A stretch of 19,092 bases of DNA, from the NCBI GenBank assembly GCA_963625295.1, contig CAVFTC010000037.1, forward strand, positions 1-19,092, given 5' to 3'. Source of the stretch: CAG-488 sp963625295 (lineage in GTDB: Bacteria; Bacillota; Clostridia; Oscillospirales; Acutalibacteraceae). A program made the translations under genes and the position numbers. Below are positions 1 through 6,041 of this stretch, piece after piece. The first letter of the stretch is position 1; every line of letters starts with the position of its first letter. The notes beneath the pieces are model-generated. The model searched no databases and had not been told where the DNA came from. It saw nothing but the letters and a program-made list of their open reading frames with translations.

Positions 1-2
1 AG

Positions 3-65
3 GGGTCGATGCCCACATCGACCCAAAGTCAGCAGAAAACAACGAGGACGACACGATGGTCGTCC
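3..65. repeat. Two adjacent small hairpin repeats
   Basis: Two perfect inverted repeats lie next to each other. The first has 9-bp arms GGGTCGATG (3-11) and CATCGACCC (16-24) around a 4-base loop. The second has 7-bp arms GGACGAC (46-52) and GTCGTCC (59-65) around a 6-base loop. Read on the minus strand the second begins TGTAGGGACGACC, so the two share the layout '(G)TAGGG + palindrome' in opposite orientation. This resembles short intergenic palindromes common in clostridial genomes. No gene is visible in 1-214. The first hairpin touches the window edge, so its outer flank is unseen. Confidence 0.5.
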
Positions 66-169
66 CTACAAAAAACCACTCCAATGTGCGCAATTTTCCC
101 TTTACATCTCTATAAATTTAAACGCAGAATTTCACTTCATGCCGGTCTAAAATCTAAAATCTACAATCT

Positions 170-208
170 AAGGCAACACCGCACAATTGAGGTGTGCGGT
201 GTTGCCTT
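170..208. repeat. Short palindromic repeat, copy 1
   Basis: This is the cleanest short copy of the dispersed repeat. A 15-bp arm AAGGCAACACCGCAC (170-184) pairs perfectly with 194-208 around a 9-base loop. The flanking T169 and A209 extend the stem to 16 bp. It begins 6 bases past the stop codon of the minus-strand AMP ligase (stop complement at 215-217), so it would form a hairpin in the 3' end of that mRNA. A run of TCTAAAA-like direct repeats (147-170) lies on its far side. No T-tract follows it, so it is more REP-like than a classical terminator. Confidence 0.85.
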
Positions 209-214
209 AACTTT

Positions 215-1846
215 TTATTTATAATTTCTGAGGATTTTGAGTGTGGTCGTTTTCGGGAATTCTGTATCTCTCGTCTTGACCCTTGCGACCTGCTTGTAGG
301 TCGGCATTTTTCTGTTGATGGCGTTGACATCCTCCTTGATTCTGTCCTTTGCGTCCGGGAAGTCCACCGTGTCAAGGAAGAATTCGGCTGTTATATAGCC
401 TTTCTCCTCGTAAACAACAACCTCTTTGACATATTCGATCGTCGAAAGCTTATCCTCGATCTCCTCGGGGGAAACATTCTTGCCGTTTGAAAGAATGATA
501 AGATTCTTCTTTCTGCCGCTGAAGAAGAGGAAGCCGTCCTCGTCGATATATCCGTAGTCACCGGTAAGGAACCAGTCGCCGTCAAAGGCTTCCGCCGTTG
601 CTTCCGGCTCGTTGTAGTAGCCCATCATGACATTCTTACCCTTAACGCAAATCTCGCCGACTCCGTCCTCGTCCGGGTCTTTGATTCTAATCTCATTGCA
701 CGGGAGAGGGATTCCGACGCTGCCAACCTTGCATGCGTCGAGCCTGTTGCAGGTTACGGCCGGGGAACATTCGGTAATGCCGTAGCCGTTGAAAATCTTG
801 ATACCGAAATCCTCCATGCCTTTTTCATATTTTTCGTCGAGGTATGCGCCGCCGCAGATAATCATTTCAAGATTTCCGCCGAGGTTATTGATAATCTCAG
901 AGAAAATTTTTCTTCTCTTGTCAATTCCGAGCTTCAAAAGGAATTTGCTGATTTTAAGACCCTTTTTGAGCATTTCCTCTCTGCCGGATTTTTTCGCCGT
1001 GAACCAAATCTTTTTATAGATCGTTTCAACGGCAAGCGGAACAGCCGAGAAATTCTGCGGATGATATGTATTCAAATCCTTTTGGATGTCCTTAAGACTG
1101 CGGCAGATGAAGCCCCATTCCGTCAAAAGATTGCCGGAGAAAAGGCAGCCGACCCATGAGAAGGTGTGATGAAGCGGAAGGAAACCGATTGCCGGTCCGC
1201 CGGTCATAACACGGCACGAAGCCACGCAGTCGGACGCAACATTTTCCTGAGAGAGCATAACGCCCTTGCTCTTGCCGGTCGTGCCGGAGGTGTAAACAAG
1301 GAAAGCCAGATCGCTCGGAAGAACCTCGTCCTCAAGGTAGCTCTTGGCTCCGTTCTTGACCTCGTTGTGACCCTCCTCGACCATTGAATAGAAATCCTCG
1401 ATTTTGATATATTGCTCAATTACAACACCGTCGGCATTTTTCATCTTTTCAACGGTGTCCTTGAAATCCTCGCTGTAGTATACTGCGTTGCAGCCGCTGC
1501 GAACCATGATGTCGATTATATCATCGTCGGGAAGCTTCGGATCCATCGGAATGGCCGTGATCTTACCCGTGATAATCGAAAAATAGCAGGCGATCCAATA
1601 GTAGCTGTTCTCGCTGAGGATAGCTACCTTTTTGCCCCTGAGTCCGAGCTTATAAAGATACTGACCCAGACCGGTGAGATCATAATTGACCTGTGCAAAG
1701 GTTTTCATCTCAATCTCATCGTTAAAGTTATAGAAAGTGTACTGCGGTTTGTCTCCGCCCTTTTTACCACCGAAAACAACTATGTCCTTGACGGTGTTCA
1801 TGTCCGGAAACTCGGCATACTTAATCTTCTTTTTCAACGCATTCAT
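215..1846 (-). CDS. AMP-forming acyl-CoA synthetase (long-chain fatty acid CoA ligase-like)
   Basis: The product has 543 aa and belongs to the ANL (acyl-adenylate forming) superfamily. It should activate a carboxylic acid with ATP to an acyl-AMP and then to a thioester. With Met at 1846 as residue 1, the P-loop motif YTSGTTGKSKG is at 185-195 and the GYGITE motif at 354-359. The TGD aspartate motif is at 428-430, GRKKN with the hinge arginine at about 445, and a C-terminal PKTTTLK ending in the likely catalytic lysine near 537. The usual Gly before that lysine is Leu here. It most resembles FAA1-type fatty acyl ligases; the substrate cannot be read from sequence. The start is uncertain. GAGGAG directly abuts the ATG at 1846, while a TTG three codons later (1837) has ideal 9-base spacing. 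An open extension to 1957 encodes an unlikely hydrophobic leader and was left out. The gene is monocistronic and divergent from the acyltransferase. Confidence 0.88.
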   Translation of the reverse strand: MNALKKKIKYAEFPDMNTVKDIVVFGGKKGGDKPQYTFYNFNDEIEMKTFAQVNYDLTGLGQYLYKLGLRGKKVAILSENSYYWIACYFSIITGKITAIPMDPKLPDDDIIDIMVRSGCNAVYYSEDFKDTVEKMKNADGVVIEQYIKIEDFYSMVEEGHNEVKNGAKSYLEDEVLPSDLAFLVYTSGTTGKSKGVMLSQENVASDCVASCRVMTGGPAIGFLPLHHTFSWVGCLFSGNLLTEWGFICRSLKDIQKDLNTYHPQNFSAVPLAVETIYKKIWFTAKKSGREEMLKKGLKISKFLLKLGIDKRRKIFSEIINNLGGNLEMIICGGAYLDEKYEKGMEDFGIKIFNGYGITECSPAVTCNRLDACKVGSVGIPLPCNEIRIKDPDEDGVGEICVKGKNVMMGYYNEPEATAEAFDGDWFLTGDYGYIDEDGFLFFSGRKKNLIILSNGKNVSPEEIEDKLSTIEYVKEVVVYEEKGYITAEFFLDTVDFPDAKDRIKEDVNAINRKMPTYKQVARVKTRDTEFPKTTTLKILRNYK

Positions 1847-1868
1847 CTCCTCAAACAAAATACGGTTT

Positions 1869-1897
1869 ATTCTAACATATATTACCCAAAAAAGCAA
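1869..1897 (-). promoter_or_regulatory. Candidate promoter of the AMP ligase
   Basis: On the minus strand TTGCTT (1892-1897) and TAGAAT (1869-1874) are separated by 17 bases. The -10 matches consensus at 5 of 6 bases but the -35 at only 3 of 6. Transcription would start near 1862, giving a short leader before the start codon at 1846. Confidence 0.4.
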
Positions 1898-1958
1898 TAT
1901 ATATTTGCGCCGTTTGTTACAAAAAGCCATCAATGCAAAGCATAATCCGTAAAGCAAT

Positions 1959-1987
1959 TTGACACTTTATGAATTATGTGATAATAT
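1959..1987 (+). promoter_or_regulatory. Candidate promoter of the membrane acyltransferase
   Basis: A perfect -35 TTGACA (1959-1964) is followed after 17 bases by TAATAT (1982-1987). An overlapping GATAAT at 1980-1985 is an alternative -10 with a 15-base spacer. The start would fall near 1993, so the leader contains the half repeat at 2005-2027. Confidence 0.55.
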
Positions 1988-2004
1988 CTTTTCCACAGAG
2001 GTTT

Positions 2005-2027
2005 AAGGCAGCACCAAACAATTGAGG
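2005..2027 (+). repeat. Half copy of the palindromic repeat overlapping a Shine-Dalgarno
   Basis: Twenty of 23 bases match the left end of the repeat family (AAGGCAACACC... then ACAATTGAGG). No right arm follows, so this is a half element. Its TTGAGG end runs into GAGGGGG (2024-2030), the ribosome binding site of the acyltransferase, 6 bases before the ATG at 2037. Confidence 0.7.
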
Positions 2028-2036
2028 GGGATTAAA

Positions 2037-3077
2037 ATGATTTTTTTCATGCTTATTTTTTTGCTGATCACCTGTTCTTCCATGAAAATAGCCGGAGAAG
2101 GACAGTTTCATAAGGATTATCTTTCAAAAACGAACACGACTGCCATAAACGGCATTTTTGTTGTTCTTGTCTTTTTGTGTCACTTTGCGCAATACATAGA
2201 CTTCGGAACGGATTTTATCGACGGCTCATTTGTATATTTCAAGTCGCATCTGGGTCAGTTGGTCGTAACAACATTTCTTTTCTTCTCGGGCTACGGAATC
2301 ATATGCTCTATCGCCAACAAGGGAATGCCCTATGTTAAAAGCATACCGAAAAAACGATTTTTAAGCGTGCTTATTCATTTTGATATTGCCGTTGCGATGT
2401 TCATGATATTAAATCTTTGCCTCGGCAGAAGCTTTCCGCTGAAAACCAATCTTCTGGCTCTTACCGGCTGGGAAAGCATCGGAAACAGCAACTGGTATAT
2501 GCTTGCGATCCTTTGCTTATATTTAATCGTTTTCGTTTCGTTTGCGGTTTGCCGTGCAAACAAATATGCAGGCACGGTCATTGCAACGGTATTGACGATC
2601 GGTTTTGTTTATCTAATGATAAGGGCAAAGAAGCCGGCCTATTATTACAACACCCTTATCTGCTATCCGTTCGGTATGATCTACGGACTTTTTAAAGAGA
2701 AGCTGGATAAAATAATCATGAAAAACGATTTCATCTATACGGTCTTTGTTGCCGCAGCCTTCGCCGGCTTTGTATTTTTCTACAGAATGAGAGGAAAGGG
2801 CGTTGAGCAGTTTTCTCTTTGCAGCATCTTCTTTATCGCCGTAATCGTTCTCGCTTCGATGAAAATCCAACTCAACAACGGATTTTTACAGCTTACAGGA
2901 AGTCATGTTTTCGCAATATACATTCTTCAAAGAATCCCGATGATGATATTCAGCCGGACGGGCTTGGTAAACCACAAATATGTTTTCCTGATCGCCTCGT
3001 TTATAATAACCCTCGGCATGACATTTGTTTTTGACAGATGCATGTCGCTGATAGACAAAAAACTTTTGAAAAAATAA
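2037..3077 (+). CDS. Membrane acyltransferase, acyltransferase-3 (AT3) family
   Basis: This is a 346-aa integral membrane protein with about ten hydrophobic segments from end to end. It carries the family's hallmark first helix with a conserved histidine (INGIFVVLVFLCHF, His49) and the downstream LFFSGYG motif (81-87), followed by a basic cluster (KSIPKKR, 102-108) and NWYM (152-155). AT3 proteins move acyl groups, usually acetyl, across or at the membrane onto surface sugars, teichoic acids or lipids. The acceptor here is unknown. The ATG at 2037 was chosen because GAGGGGG sits 6 bases upstream; the in-frame TTG at 2022 lies inside the repeat and has no binding site. It has its own promoter and terminator, so it is probably monocistronic. 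Confidence 0.8.
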   Translation: MIFFMLIFLLITCSSMKIAGEGQFHKDYLSKTNTTAINGIFVVLVFLCHFAQYIDFGTDFIDGSFVYFKSHLGQLVVTTFLFFSGYGIICSIANKGMPYVKSIPKKRFLSVLIHFDIAVAMFMILNLCLGRSFPLKTNLLALTGWESIGNSNWYMLAILCLYLIVFVSFAVCRANKYAGTVIATVLTIGFVYLMIRAKKPAYYYNTLICYPFGMIYGLFKEKLDKIIMKNDFIYTVFVAAAFAGFVFFYRMRGKGVEQFSLCSIFFIAVIVLASMKIQLNNGFLQLTGSHVFAIYILQRIPMMIFSRTGLVNHKYVFLIASFIITLGMTFVFDRCMSLIDKKLLKK

Positions 3078-3085
3078 AAATATCA

Positions 3086-3124
3086 AATCCCGAGCGTTCA
3101 TTAAACGAGCGTTCGGGATTTTTT
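3086..3124. terminator. Intrinsic terminator between convergent genes
   Basis: A 14-bp stem (3086-3099 with 3107-3120, two G-U pairs) with a 7-base loop is followed by a T run (3119-3124). It ends the acyltransferase transcript. On the other strand the stem is followed by a T-rich stretch (complement of 3071-3085), so it probably also terminates the mazF transcript, whose stop codon abuts it at 3124-3126. Confidence 0.88.
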
Positions 3125-3471
3125 CAGTTCAATATTCCGAGGCTGACGGACAGCGCTCTGTTAACTCTTGTCATGTCCCTTTCGCCGAGGTTACCCATTC
3201 GCTCCTTGAGCCTTTGCTTGTCAAGGGTTCTCACCTGCTCAAGCAGAACTATCGAATCCTTGGAGAGGCCGCAGTCCTGAGCGTCCACACTGATGTGGGT
3301 CGGCAGCTGATTTTTGAAGCGCTGGCTTGTTATTGCGGCGGCGATAACCGTCGGGCTGTATTTGTTTCCTACATCGTTTTGAACTATCAGCACGGGGCGC
3401 ATACCGCCCTGTTCAGAGCCGACGACCGGGCTGAGATCTGCGTAATAAATATCTCCCCGTTTTATTGTCAT
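3124..3471 (-). CDS. mazF: MazF/NdoA-type mRNA interferase toxin
   Basis: The product has 115 aa and is very close to Bacillus subtilis NdoA (EndoA/MazF), sharing the IKRGDIYYADLSPVVGSEQGG opening pattern, RPVLIVQND and LLEQVRTLDKQRL. This family cleaves single-stranded mRNA at short sequence motifs. The catalytic pair known from NdoA, Arg25 and Thr48, falls at exactly the same residue numbers here, so the enzyme looks intact. The ATG at 3471 has GGAGAG 8 bases upstream; a GTG three codons earlier has no spacing. A TATAAT at 3504-3509 (minus strand) is a plausible -10 without a convincing -35. Unusually, no antitoxin gene lies next to it: only about 180 bases separate it from the next gene, too little for an EndoAI-like partner, and none is downstream. 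Confidence 0.92.
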   Translation of the reverse strand: MTIKRGDIYYADLSPVVGSEQGGMRPVLIVQNDVGNKYSPTVIAAAITSQRFKNQLPTHISVDAQDCGLSKDSIVLLEQVRTLDKQRLKERMGNLGERDMTRVNRALSVSLGILN

Positions 3472-3600
3472 TGTAATCACTCTCCGAGATTTTGATTGTC
3501 ATAATTATATTTGCCAATCATTTGCCGGATTAATCAAATTTTCGGGGATAAAAAATCATTATCCGACATTAGTATTATATTCAACCCTTTAAATTGCGTT

Positions 3601-3632
3601 AAGGCAATACCGCACAATTTAGGTGTTGCCTT
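3601..3632. repeat. Short palindromic repeat, copy 2
   Basis: An 11-bp arm AAGGCAATACC (3601-3611) pairs with GGTGTTGCCTT (3622-3632), with one G-U pair, around a 10-base loop. Flanking T3600 and A3633 extend the stem. It lies 17 bases downstream of the DMT permease stop codon (minus strand) and upstream of mazF, so it would sit in the permease mRNA tail. Confidence 0.85.
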
Positions 3633-3649
3633 AGATAAGAGAGGCCAAT

Positions 3650-4519
3650 TTATTCGGCTCTTTTTTTATTGTAGAAAAACATTGCAACGCCTGCGCCGCA
3701 AATCAGAAAATAACCGAGCACGCTGAGCCAATCCGGAATGTCGCCGAAAATGAAGAAGCCGAGCACGGCAGCGAAAATGACCTGCGTGTAATCATAAACG
3801 GAAATTTCCCTCGCCGGCGCACAGATGTATGCCTTCGTTATGCCGAGCTGTCCGATACAGGCAAATGTTCCGGCAAGAATAAGATAAAGAAGCTGCAGCA
3901 GGCTCATGTGCTCATACTCAATTATCAAAAACGGTAGACACAAAAGGCACGAAAACGCCGAAAAGAAAAACACTATCCTGCGGCTGTTTTCCTGCTTCTG
4001 ACCAAGGCGGCGCACAAAAGTATATGCAATTCCTGCGCCCATTCCGCCCAGAAGTCCTGCGAGTGCCGGCAATACCTGCGGATTGTCGAAGCCCGGCTTG
4101 ATGATAAACAGGCTGCCGACAAAAGCCACCGCAACGCCAATAATCTGCGCAAGCTTAGGCTTCTCCTTCAAAAGAAAAATCGAAAAAACTATTGCAAAAA
4201 ACGGCGAAAGCTTGTTGAGCATATTCGCATCGGAAAGATTCAGCTTGCCGAGGGCATAAAAATTGCAAAGCAGACCCAATGTGCCGAAAAAGCTTCTGCC
4301 CAGCAGATCCGGAATGTGCTCCCTCGGAGGGACAAAGCTCACCTTTTCCCGAAGCATCATCACAAATATAAAAATAAGCGCAACAAAGTTTCGGAAAAAT
4401 GCCTTTTGAAACGACGGCAGATCCCCTGCCAGCTTAACAAAGAGCGACATCATCGCAAAGCCGAACGCCGCCGTCATGATATAGATTATTCCTTTGGTTT
4501 TTTGACTGATTTTTACCAT
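3650..4519 (-). CDS. DMT-superfamily permease (EamA domains)
   Basis: This 289-aa protein shows ten hydrophobic helices in two halves, the pattern of a tandem EamA (DUF6) transporter. Such proteins usually export or import small metabolites such as amino acids or nucleotide sugars. The N-terminal half ends with the typical acidic/basic LLKEKP turn after helix 4, and the second half starts near residue 135 (ALAGLLGGMGAGIAYTFVRRLG). The YDYTQVIFAAVLGFFIFGDIP stretch near the end is also characteristic. The substrate cannot be inferred. The ribosome binding site before the ATG at 4519 is weak (AGAG). The gene has a perfect-consensus promoter at 4587-4614 and is bracketed by two copies of the palindromic repeat, one in its leader and one after its stop. 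Confidence 0.85.
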   Translation of the reverse strand: MVKISQKTKGIIYIMTAAFGFAMMSLFVKLAGDLPSFQKAFFRNFVALIFIFVMMLREKVSFVPPREHIPDLLGRSFFGTLGLLCNFYALGKLNLSDANMLNKLSPFFAIVFSIFLLKEKPKLAQIIGVAVAFVGSLFIIKPGFDNPQVLPALAGLLGGMGAGIAYTFVRRLGQKQENSRRIVFFFSAFSCLLCLPFLIIEYEHMSLLQLLYLILAGTFACIGQLGITKAYICAPAREISVYDYTQVIFAAVLGFFIFGDIPDWLSVLGYFLICGAGVAMFFYNKKRAE

Positions 4520-4542
4520 ATACTATCTCTGTTTCTGTTTTC

Positions 4543-4574
4543 AGGCAATACCGCACAAATTGCGTGGTTACCTT
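4543..4574. repeat. Degenerate short palindromic repeat, copy 3
   Basis: The left arm AGGCAATACCGCACAA (4543 onward) is intact, but the right arm (TGCGTGGTTACCT, 4561-4573) pairs at only about 9 of 13 positions. The copy lies between the permease promoter and its start codon, so it is transcribed as part of the 5' leader. Confidence 0.7.
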
Positions 4575-4586
4575 TATTTCATCAAT

Positions 4587-4614
4587 ATTATAGTCCAAGC
4601 GTGCCCGTTGTCAA
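4587..4614 (-). promoter_or_regulatory. Consensus sigma-A promoter of the DMT permease
   Basis: On the minus strand TTGACA (4609-4614) and TATAAT (4587-4592) both match consensus perfectly, with a 16-base spacer. Transcription should start near 4580, about 60 bases before the ATG. An A/T-tract region (4622-4639) between this and the divergent GntR promoter could serve both as an UP element. Confidence 0.85.
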
Positions 4615-4643
4615 GTCATGCAAAAAATTTTTTAAAAAAGCTA

Positions 4644-4672
4644 TTGACATTTCGATGCAGCTATGCTATTAT
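4644..4672 (+). promoter_or_regulatory. Promoter of the GntR-ABC operon
   Basis: A perfect -35 TTGACA (4644-4649) and a near-perfect -10 TATTAT (4667-4672) are 17 bases apart. Transcription should start around 4679, inside the palindrome at 4675-4701. The promoter is therefore well placed for repression by a dimeric regulator. Confidence 0.85.
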
Positions 4673-4674
4673 GC

Positions 4675-4701
4675 AAGTGTGATAGTATAGATATCACACT
4701 T
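4675..4701. promoter_or_regulatory. Palindromic operator, probably for the GntR/YtrA-type regulator
   Basis: A perfect 10-bp inverted repeat AAGTGTGATA (4675-4684) and TATCACACTT (4692-4701) with a 7-base centre overlaps the predicted transcription start. Viewed as AGTGTG-N13-CACACT it matches, from memory, the layout of the B. subtilis YtrA operator (AGTGTA-N13-TACACT). A second, one-mismatch dyad (CTATGCTAT at 4661-4669 with ATAGTATAG at 4682-4690) overlaps the -10. Autorepression of the operon is inferred from the position. Confidence 0.75.
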
Positions 4702-4726
4702 AATACACCCGAAAGGAGAGGATGCT

Positions 4727-5095
4727 ATGTTTGAGATAGACTCCAGGAGCAGAATACCGATCTACGAGCAAATTAAAAACCAGCTGATAACCTGCATTCG
4801 TCTCGGCATCTACAAGTCAGATGAACAGCTCCCGTCTATCAGGGCGATTTCACTTCAAACGGGTATCAATGTCAACACGGTCAAGCGTGCTTTTGCAGAC
4901 CTTGAGGACGAGGGAATTATTTACACGCTGGTCGGCAGGGGCAGCTTTGTTTCCTCCGACGCAGCTGACAACACCTCGATTGCAGAAAAAGCTCTCAGGG
5001 ACATTGAACCCGATCTGCGTTCGCTCAAATTAAAGGGAGTGGACAGAAACTCGGTGATTGAGCTTGTTAACAAAATATACGAGGAGGAACAATGA
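4727..5095 (+). CDS. GntR-family regulator, YtrA type
   Basis: This 122-aa protein has the compact YtrA architecture: an N-terminal winged helix (about residues 5-75, IPIYEQIKNQL ... LPSIRAISLQTGINVNTVKRAFADLEDEGIIYTLVGRGSFV pattern) and only a short helical tail rather than a large effector domain. YtrA regulators are usually encoded first in an operon with the ABC transporter they repress, which is the case here. AAAGGAGAGG precedes the ATG at 4727. The stop codon overlaps the following gene's ribosome binding region and ends one base before its ATG, so translation is coupled. The operator at 4675-4701 is its likely binding site. The inducing signal is unknown; in B. subtilis the Ytr system responds to some cell-wall antibiotics. 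Confidence 0.9.
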   Translation: MFEIDSRSRIPIYEQIKNQLITCIRLGIYKSDEQLPSIRAISLQTGINVNTVKRAFADLEDEGIIYTLVGRGSFVSSDAADNTSIAEKALRDIEPDLRSLKLKGVDRNSVIELVNKIYEEEQ

Positions 5096-5096
5096 T

Positions 5097-5996
5097 ATGA
5101 TTGAAATAAACAATATTACAAAAACCTTTGATGACTACACGGCGGTCAAAGACCTTTCCTTCACGGTCGGCGAAGCCTCGGTTTACGGGCTTGTCGGCTA
5201 CAACGGAGCAGGCAAAACAACGCTTTTGAAAATTATCGCCGGCATTTACCTGCCCGACAGCGGTGATGTTAAGCTGGACGGTCAAAGCCTTTTCAAAAAG
5301 CCGGAGCTTAAAACCGATCTTTTCTATGTTCCCGATGATATTTATTTCGGTCTTGGCTCGTCAATGAATTCCATGGCGAAGTTTTATAAGGGCTTTCACC
5401 CGAGCTTTTGTATGGATACATTCAAAAAGCTGACCGAGCTTTTCGGACTTGACCCGAAGAAAAAGCTCATCGGTTTTTCAAAGGGAATGCAGCGTCAGGC
5501 TGAAATAATACTCGGTCTTTCCTGCCTGCCGAAGGTAATTCTTCTTGACGAATCCTTTGACGGACTTGACCCGGCGAAGCGAAACCTGACGAAAAAAATC
5601 TTGCTCGACTACATGGCGGAAAAGGAATGCTCGATAATTATTTCATCGCATAACCTCCATGAGCTTGCCGATATGTGCGACCACATCGCCCTCATCAACG
5701 GACAAACCATCGCAATGGACTGCGCCGTTGACGATATGAACGGCACACGCTGCAAATTCCGCCTTGCGTTCAAGGGCGAGGTTGAGGAAGCCTCCTTCGG
5801 TGACCTCAAGCTCAAAAATTTCAAAAAGGACGGCAAGATAATCACATTTACCGTGTCGGAAAATGTCGAAAAGGCTCAGGAAATTATCAACTCGCTTGAC
5901 CCTGTGCTTTGCGAACGCTTCCCACTTTCTCTCGAAGAAATTTTCCTTGAGGAAATGGAGGACACAAATTATGACTTTGAAAAAATCTTCTCATGA
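5097..5996 (+). CDS. ABC transporter ATP-binding subunit (YtrB-like)
   Basis: This 299-aa ATPase should energise the membrane protein encoded next. The Walker A motif GYNGAGKT is at 34-41. The signature is FSKGMQRQ (127-134), a variant of LSGGQ as is usual in this subfamily, and Walker B is VILLDES (147-153). The D-loop GLDP is at 156-159 and the H-loop histidine is at 185. The residue after the Walker B glutamate is Ser instead of the usual Pro. Residues from about 215 form an extra C-terminal domain. The ATG at 5097 has GAGGAGG 9 bases upstream and starts one base after the regulator's stop; an upstream in-frame ATG at 5058 would overlap the regulator and lacks a binding site. The 45-base gap to the permease contains a half copy of the repeat. 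Confidence 0.9.
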   Translation: MIEINNITKTFDDYTAVKDLSFTVGEASVYGLVGYNGAGKTTLLKIIAGIYLPDSGDVKLDGQSLFKKPELKTDLFYVPDDIYFGLGSSMNSMAKFYKGFHPSFCMDTFKKLTELFGLDPKKKLIGFSKGMQRQAEIILGLSCLPKVILLDESFDGLDPAKRNLTKKILLDYMAEKECSIIISSHNLHELADMCDHIALINGQTIAMDCAVDDMNGTRCKFRLAFKGEVEEASFGDLKLKNFKKDGKIITFTVSENVEKAQEIINSLDPVLCERFPLSLEEIFLEEMEDTNYDFEKIFS

Positions 5997-6002
5997 TAAA
6001 CC

Positions 6003-6022
6003 AAGGCAACGCCACACAAATC
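6003..6022 (+). repeat. Half copy of the palindromic repeat inside the ABC operon
   Basis: AAGGCAACGCCACACAAAT matches the left repeat end with two substitutions, and no right arm follows. It fills the gap between the ATPase stop (5996) and the permease ribosome binding site AAGGAGG (6027-6033). Confidence 0.6.
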
Positions 6023-6041
6023 AAACAAGGAGGAATTACAC

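Noticed and set aside
1847..1957. N-terminal extension of the AMP ligase with a hydrophobic stretch that could pass as a membrane anchor
   Set aside because: It has no ribosome binding site, would overlap the likely promoter and reaches the divergent promoter region. Related ligases start near the MNALKKK position.
3601..3632. Terminator for the DMT permease
   Set aside because: The stem is repeat copy 2 and is followed on the minus strand by AACGCAATTT rather than a T run, so termination there is doubtful.
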